NCBI GenBank assembly: GCA_002294445.1
Contig: DBEI01000064.1
Span: forward strand, 8,161-17,358
Direction of reading: 5' to 3'
DNA length: 9,198 nucleotides
Source: Patescibacteria group bacterium UBA910
Lineage (GTDB): Bacteria > Patescibacteriota > Minisyncoccia > Phycocordibacterales > DATDWN01
Shown here: in pieces, positions 6,371 through 9,198 of the stretch
Position numbering within the stretch: the first letter of the stretch is position 1
How the letters are laid out: every line of letters starts with the position of its first letter
The notes under the pieces: model-generated
Told to the model about the DNA's origin: nothing
The model's database searches: none
Seen by the model: the letters and a program-made list of their open reading frames with translations, nothing else
Program-made: the position numbers and the translations under genes

Positions 6371-6963
6371 TATTGTGCTTGAGAGAAATTTTCTTCAATT
6401 ACAGACCAGTTGAGGTTTTTAAAAAAATCTTCAACGTATGCCTTTTTACCCGAAGCTTTGTAATCTGGTACAAATGCATGTTCCCATACATCGAGAGCGA
6501 GAATGGGTGAGAGGCCGGTGAGGTGTCCTAAATGTTGTTCATCAACCCATGCGTTTAATAGTCGGCCGGTAGTCTTATCATAGTAGAGCATTGCCCAGCC
6601 AATACCTCGAGTGAGTGCAACTGCTTTAAAACGTGTAAGCCATGCATCAAATGAACCCCATTCCTCAGCGATTGCTTTCATAAGTAAGCTTTCTGGTGAG
6701 AGTGGTGTGGTACCACCTTCGAGTGATTTGAAATAGTATTCATGATTTCTCATACCATCAAACTCAAAACCAAAACGTCGCTGAAGCTCTCCAAGTGCAT
6801 ATGCATTTGTTTCCGGGTCTTTATTCATCTCTTCGATTTTTGAGAGAATAAGGTTTGCATGTTTGACATATCCAGCGTAAAGCTTCAGGTGTTCGGAGAC
6901 CGAGTCTGATCCGATACCTGTCAATTCACCGATATTAAATTTCATTTCTTCAAATAGTTTCAT
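6370..6963 (-). CDS. Superoxide dismutase, Fe/Mn family
   Basis: This enzyme converts superoxide to oxygen and hydrogen peroxide. The protein has 197 aa, a normal length, and no signal peptide is seen, so it is probably cytosolic. The four metal ligands can be assigned: H25 in SEHLKLYAGYV, H74 in GMRNHEYYF, and D158 and H162 in LALDVWEHAF. Other family features are WGSFDAWL (102-109), GIGWAMLYYD (120-129) and TGLSPILALDVWEH (149-162). The first-ligand helix is shorter than in E. coli FeSOD. The residue two before the Asp ligand is alanine, neither the glycine typical of MnSOD nor the threonine typical of FeSOD. The residue that binds the solvent ligand is uncertain (around Q143/H144). Metal use is therefore not predictable by simple rule, and sodA/sodB is not assigned. 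The gene sits antisense between the two ComEC pieces and diverges from the MBL gene. Confidence 0.95.
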   Translation of the reverse strand: MKLFEEMKFNIGELTGIGSDSVSEHLKLYAGYVKHANLILSKIEEMNKDPETNAYALGELQRRFGFEFDGMRNHEYYFKSLEGGTTPLSPESLLMKAIAEEWGSFDAWLTRFKAVALTRGIGWAMLYYDKTTGRLLNAWVDEQHLGHLTGLSPILALDVWEHAFVPDYKASGKKAYVEDFFKNLNWSVIEENFSQAQ

Positions 6964-6969
6964 GTTGTT

Positions 6970-7005
6970 TTGAGATACATTTACTAATACTGATATACTA
7001 TATCA
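6970..7005. promoter_or_regulatory. Palindromic divergent promoter for SOD (-) and MBL protein (+)
   Basis: The 15-base sequence at 6991-7005 is a palindrome with 7-bp arms, TGATATA and TATATCA, around one C. The plus strand reads TGA-TATACT (6991-6999); the minus strand reads TGA-TATAGT (7005-6997). Each is an extended -10 box, and the two boxes overlap. TTGAGA at 6970-6975, 18 bases upstream of TATACT, can serve as a plus-strand -35 box. Expected start sites give a leader of about 5 bases for the MBL gene and about 27 for SOD. Confidence 0.65.
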
Positions 7006-7010
7006 TAGCT

Positions 7011-7886
7011 ATGAATAAAGAATGGTTTAGAGAAAAAATACATACCTATTGGAGACTATATATTCTCGTTGTTCTTTTAGTAAGTGTTGGTATTGTATTC
7101 TTTTTTGCATTTCGTACACCAAGACACACACTTCGTGTTGTGTTTATGGATGTGGGGCAAGGTGATGCAATATTTATTGAGTCTCCGACAGGTAATCAAA
7201 TTATCTTTGATGGTGGTCCGGGGAGCACCCTTGTTTCAGAGGTGGCAAAGCAAGTATCTCTCTTTGATAGGAATATCGATATGATTGTGGTGACCAATCC
7301 AGATAAGGATCATTTTGAAGGATTTATTCCATTGCTTGCTCGATATAGTGTAGGAGCGATACTTGAGCCTGGTGTGTCAGCCAATGAGAATCCTGTATAC
7401 AGAGAGTTACATAGAGTGATTACTGATAAAGGTATTTCAGTAATTGAAGCACGTACAGGGCAAAAAGTATTACTTGGTGGAGGTGCATACATTGATATTA
7501 TCTTCCCAGATCGAGATGTTGAAGACGTTTCTCATAATGACGGATCGCTTGTTGCACGACTTGTCTATGGAGACACAAGTGTGTTGCTCACTGGTGATAC
7601 GACAAAAAATATAGAGAATTATTTACTTGAAAAATATAGCAATTACCTCGATTCAGATATTCTCAAAGTAGCTCATCATGGATCTGATACATCTACTTCT
7701 GATACGTTTGTTAAAGCAGTCAGTCCTGATGTGGCTGTAATATCTGCAGGAAAAGGGAATTCGTATGGTCACCCCAAGAAAGAAACACTTGATACACTCT
7801 CAAAAAACAAAGTGAAGACATTGGTAACAATGGATGAGGGGACCATTGTGTTTGAATCGGACGGGAAGAGGTTTGTGAGAAAATAA
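7011..7886 (+). CDS. Membrane-anchored ComEC-type metallo-beta-lactamase-fold hydrolase
   Basis: This 291-aa protein matches the C-terminal hydrolase domain of ComEC/Rec2, which is thought to act on the non-transported DNA strand; here it is a separate gene. One membrane segment (about 16-34) is followed by an outward-type domain beginning RVVFMDVGQGDAIFI (42-56) and FDGGPGS (66-72). The metal motif reads TNPDKDHFEG (95-104), where ComEC relatives usually have a histidine in place of N96. Further landmarks are NDGSLV (176-181), LLTGDT (192-197), AHHGSDTSTS (221-230), GNSYGHP (249-255) and GTIVFESDG (277-285). The replaced metal ligand may weaken or change catalysis; D98, D100, H101 and the HHG pair remain. 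The comEC channel gene lies about 670 bases upstream on the same strand, with SOD antisense between. The start is chosen because it precedes the membrane anchor and follows a -10 box. Confidence 0.9.
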   Translation: MNKEWFREKIHTYWRLYILVVLLVSVGIVFFFAFRTPRHTLRVVFMDVGQGDAIFIESPTGNQIIFDGGPGSTLVSEVAKQVSLFDRNIDMIVVTNPDKDHFEGFIPLLARYSVGAILEPGVSANENPVYRELHRVITDKGISVIEARTGQKVLLGGGAYIDIIFPDRDVEDVSHNDGSLVARLVYGDTSVLLTGDTTKNIENYLLEKYSNYLDSDILKVAHHGSDTSTSDTFVKAVSPDVAVISAGKGNSYGHPKKETLDTLSKNKVKTLVTMDEGTIVFESDGKRFVRK

Positions 7887-7915
7887 TTGACAATATCTAA
7901 TAATATTAGTACCTT
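7887..7915 (+). promoter_or_regulatory. Candidate promoter with consensus -35 upstream of the 129-aa gene
   Basis: TTGACA at 7887-7892 is a perfect -35 box, beginning right after the MBL stop codon. At the standard 17-base spacing the -10 position reads TACCTT (7910-7915), a poor match. The region between is very AT-rich (TAATAATATTAG), so another -10 is possible. A strong -35 with a weak -10 would suit an activated promoter, which is only a guess. Confidence 0.45.
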
Positions 7916-7920
7916 TCGGT

Positions 7921-7926
7921 AAGGAG
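7921..7926 (+). promoter_or_regulatory. Shine-Dalgarno site AAGGAG deciding a GTG start
   Basis: AAGGAG at 7921-7926 lies eight bases before the GTG at 7935. It is the only clear Shine-Dalgarno sequence in front of a gene in this window and supports GTG as the start of the 129-aa protein. Confidence 0.75.
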
Positions 7927-7934
7927 AAAAATCA

Positions 7935-8324
7935 GTGGATTTTCAAGGATTTGTCGAAAAACTAGAAATGATGAAGGAAAGAGGGTGGGAAGTTGGTGTT
8001 GTGGAGGTACCTTGTCCTCAGTATAAAGAAGACCATAAACACCTAGTACTAAGGCTTTGTGAGCCAGGGACTACAAAATGGCTTACGCCTATGGAAGCAG
8101 TGAGGTGTTTCTTGTATGGAAGAAATAAGACTCAAGCTCTTGAGTACTCTGACTCGAATATTTCACTTCATGGGATTGCAATGGCCGCTGACTACATCGA
8201 TTGGCTTCAAAATGGATACCGCTGGTATGTAATAGCTCGTATGGAAATGCTTCGAGTCCTTAGGATTTCTGAGAAAGAGATACTCAAGCGAGCCCCTCAT
8301 TCACGGTCGTTTGGACGACCATAA
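7935..8324 (+). CDS. Unrecognised 129-aa protein
   Basis: I do not recognise this protein. It is soluble by appearance, with no signal peptide or membrane segment. It begins with a charged amphipathic stretch (FVEKLEMMKERGWEVGVVEV, 3-22). A middle section contains two cysteines in VPCPQ and RLCEP and the phrases KWLTPMEAVRCFLYGRNK (48-65) and LHGIAMAADYIDWLQNGYRW (78-97), rich in Trp and Tyr. A basic helical section follows (RMEMLRVLRISEKEILKRA) and then an Arg/Ser-rich tail ending SRSFGRP. No catalytic motif stands out. It starts with GTG behind AAGGAG and a TTGACA box, unlike its neighbours, which have ATG starts and no Shine-Dalgarno site. A terminator follows, so it is probably a single-gene unit. 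It may be a lineage-specific or acquired gene. That it is a real gene is likely from the signals; the function is unknown. Confidence 0.8.
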   Translation: MDFQGFVEKLEMMKERGWEVGVVEVPCPQYKEDHKHLVLRLCEPGTTKWLTPMEAVRCFLYGRNKTQALEYSDSNISLHGIAMAADYIDWLQNGYRWYVIARMEMLRVLRISEKEILKRAPHSRSFGRP

Positions 8325-8351
8325 TCCACATAATCCAATTGGTTTCTAGTA

Positions 8352-8390
8352 AAAAAGCTGCCCGAGGTTTCGGACAGCTTTTTCTTTTTA
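8352..8390. terminator. Bidirectional intrinsic terminator between the 129-aa gene and bL28
   Basis: The arms AAAAAGCTGCCCG (8352-8364) and CGGACAGCTTTTT (8371-8383) pair over 13 positions with one C-A mismatch around a 6-base loop. A further T-rich run (CTTTTTA) follows on the plus strand, and A6 flanks the hairpin on the other side. It can terminate the 129-aa gene (+) and the convergent bL28 gene (-), whose stop lies 12 bases beyond the stem. Confidence 0.88.
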
Positions 8391-8394
8391 GTCT

Positions 8395-8637
8395 TTAAAC
8401 CAGGTTAGCTTTCTTAAGAGTGGCGTACACGCCGTTCTTTTGCATAGTCTTTATAGCTCGAGTAGAAAGCTCCATGGTAATAGTCTTTTTGAGTTCAGGA
8501 ACATAAATCCTTTTTTTCTGAAGGTTTGCGTATTTTCGTACGATACCAGTTGGGTTAAACTTGGTTGCACGAGTTCGGTTTGAGTACCCACCTTGGAGCT
8601 GAGAACTTTTTTTAGTGATTGGACATGCTTTTGCCAT
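8395..8637 (-). CDS. rpmB: Large-subunit ribosomal protein bL28
   Basis: This protein is a structural component of the 50S ribosomal subunit. It has 80 aa, the usual length. The start MAKACPITKK matches the family pattern MAKxCxxTGK. The following GYSNRTRATKFNPTGIV (17-33), the section KKRIYVPELKKTITMELSTR (41-60) and the C-terminal IKTMQKNGVYATLKKA fit the conserved bL28 layout (for example a W/Y-V-P-E segment, then L-R-V-S-xx-A-hydrophobic-R-T-I-x-K-x-G). Only one cysteine (C5) is present, so the zinc-binding four-cysteine form is excluded. The gene is monocistronic here, with a terminator downstream and a divergent promoter region shared with the M50 protease gene. No Shine-Dalgarno sequence is visible before the ATG. 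Confidence 0.93.
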   Translation of the reverse strand: MAKACPITKKSSQLQGGYSNRTRATKFNPTGIVRKYANLQKKRIYVPELKKTITMELSTRAIKTMQKNGVYATLKKANLV

Positions 8638-8655
8638 ATATTTATGTGTGGGAAT

Positions 8656-8666
8656 ATGGTAGCATA
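8656..8666. promoter_or_regulatory. Possible overlapping divergent promoters of bL28 (-) and M50 protease (+)
   Basis: The near-palindrome ATGGTAGCAT (8656-8665) reads TGG-TAGCAT on the plus strand, 12 bases before the protease ATG (8678), and TGC-TACCAT on the minus strand, 18 bases before the bL28 ATG (8637). An alternative minus-strand -10 is TATGCT (8666-8661). The matches to the consensus are imperfect. The call rests mainly on similarity to the clearer divergent promoters elsewhere in the window. Confidence 0.35.
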
Positions 8667-8677
8667 GTTTTACAAAT

Positions 8678-9198
8678 ATGCAAATAGATTTTATCTTCTC
8701 ATTAATCGTATTGATGTATTCCGTTGTTGCTCATGAGGTGGCTCATGGGTATGCAGCGTATCTTCAGGGGGATAATACAGCTCGTTTCCAAGGACGACTT
8801 ACTTTAAACCCTTTAAAACATCTCGAATGGTTTGGTTCAGTTATATTGCCGATCTTAAGTGCAAAACTCGGTGGTTTTATCATTGGTTGGGCGAAACCAG
8901 TTCCATTTAACCCTTATAATCTCAGAAATCAGCGTTGGGGTGAGGCTATTGTGGCATTTGCAGGGCCATTTACTAATATATGTATAGCGCTCTTTTTTGG
9001 TATTATTATTCGTCTCGCTTCGGTAGGTCTTCTTGTAGTATCTCCTAGTTTTCTACAAATATCAGTGACTATTATTATGATCAATCTTGTGCTTGCGTGC
9101 TTTAACCTGGTGCCTATTCCACCTCTCGATGGTTCAAAGATACTTTTTGCTTTTTTACCCTATAATATGACTCATATTAGAAATACTTTGGAAGCGTA
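8678..9198 (+). CDS. Site-2-type intramembrane metalloprotease, family M50 (3' end outside window)
   Basis: This is the N-terminal 173 codons of a zinc protease that cuts substrates inside the membrane. The metal motif HEVAH lies at residues 19-23 within the first membrane segment (about 6-28). The third zinc ligand is expected to be D151 in NLVPIPPLDG (143-152), located in a later hydrophobic segment. Further hydrophobic stretches occur at about 53-70, 90-120 and 127-145, and conserved phrases include GRLTLNPLKH (39-48), WAKPVPFNP (71-79) and FAGPFTN (94-100). The compact form without an inserted PDZ domain resembles the small group of M50 proteases (YwhC-like) rather than RseP. The substrate is unknown. 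The frame is open to the last base. The start is the first ATG after the divergent promoter region. Confidence 0.92.
   Translation, partial: MQIDFIFSLIVLMYSVVAHEVAHGYAAYLQGDNTARFQGRLTLNPLKHLEWFGSVILPILSAKLGGFIIGWAKPVPFNPYNLRNQRWGEAIVAFAGPFTNICIALFFGIIIRLASVGLLVVSPSFLQISVTIIMINLVLACFNLVPIPPLDGSKILFAFLPYNMTHIRNTLEA

Noticed and set aside
6964..6981. Upstream mini-ORF MYLKTT on the minus strand whose TGA overlaps the SOD ATG
   Set aside because: The overlap is neat, but six codons without a Shine-Dalgarno site can easily occur by chance in an AT-rich leader, and nothing supports attenuation.
8319..8341. Direct repeat ATAATCC after the 129-aa gene
   Set aside because: Two 7-base copies two bases apart in AT-rich spacer are not enough to claim an attachment or binding site.
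1..9198. CRISPR arrays, tRNA or rRNA genes
   Set aside because: No spaced direct repeats, cloverleaf sequence with CCA end or conserved rRNA segments were seen on either strand.

Overview
The window looks like a chromosomal segment from a member of the Patescibacteria (Candidate Phyla Radiation), most likely a Parcubacteria-type lineage. The evidence is indirect: AT-rich DNA with tight gene packing; start codons mostly lacking a Shine-Dalgarno sequence but sitting just downstream of a -10 box; a RNase HI with a C-terminal hybrid-binding-like domain; a ComEC split into separate channel and metallo-hydrolase genes; and short, divergent housekeeping enzymes. The standard genetic code fits every gene. 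No 16S rRNA or other phylogenetic anchor is present, so the placement is an inference.

Layout. Positions 1-1698 (+) carry the 3' part of triosephosphate isomerase and a complete phosphoglycerate kinase, whose start codon directly follows the tpiA stop. A long bidirectional terminator hairpin (1726-1775) separates them from a convergent HIT-family gene (1767-2126, -). That gene diverges from recJ (2175-3908, +) across a 48-bp double promoter. Between recJ and rnhA lies a 187-bp foldback element (3909-4095) with perfect 24-bp terminal inverted repeats, the most striking non-coding structure here. rnhA (4114-4806) and the comEC channel gene (4810-6336) form a tight pair. A convergent Fe/Mn superoxide dismutase (6370-6963, -) follows. 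It diverges from a membrane-anchored ComEC-type metallo-beta-lactamase-fold gene (7011-7886, +) across a 47-bp palindromic promoter. Next come an unrecognised 129-aa protein (7935-8324, +), the only gene with a clear Shine-Dalgarno site; a shared terminator; ribosomal protein bL28 (8395-8637, -); and the start of an M50 site-2-type membrane protease (8678 to the window end, +).

How the genes relate. tpiA and pgk serve lower glycolysis, the expected ATP source for a reduced, fermentative cell. RecJ, RNase HI and the two ComEC pieces all act on nucleic acid. The ComEC pieces fit DNA uptake, which is widely proposed for CPR cells that lack nucleotide biosynthesis. RecJ and RNase HI serve repair and could help recycle incoming DNA. 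SOD points to at least transient oxygen exposure.

The strongest leads are the 187-bp foldback element, the recurring TGn-TATACT promoters very close to start codons (leaderless transcripts), the symmetric SOD/MBL divergent promoter, the orphan 129-aa gene with its different expression signals, and substitutions at normally conserved residues in PGK, the HIT protein and the MBL protein.
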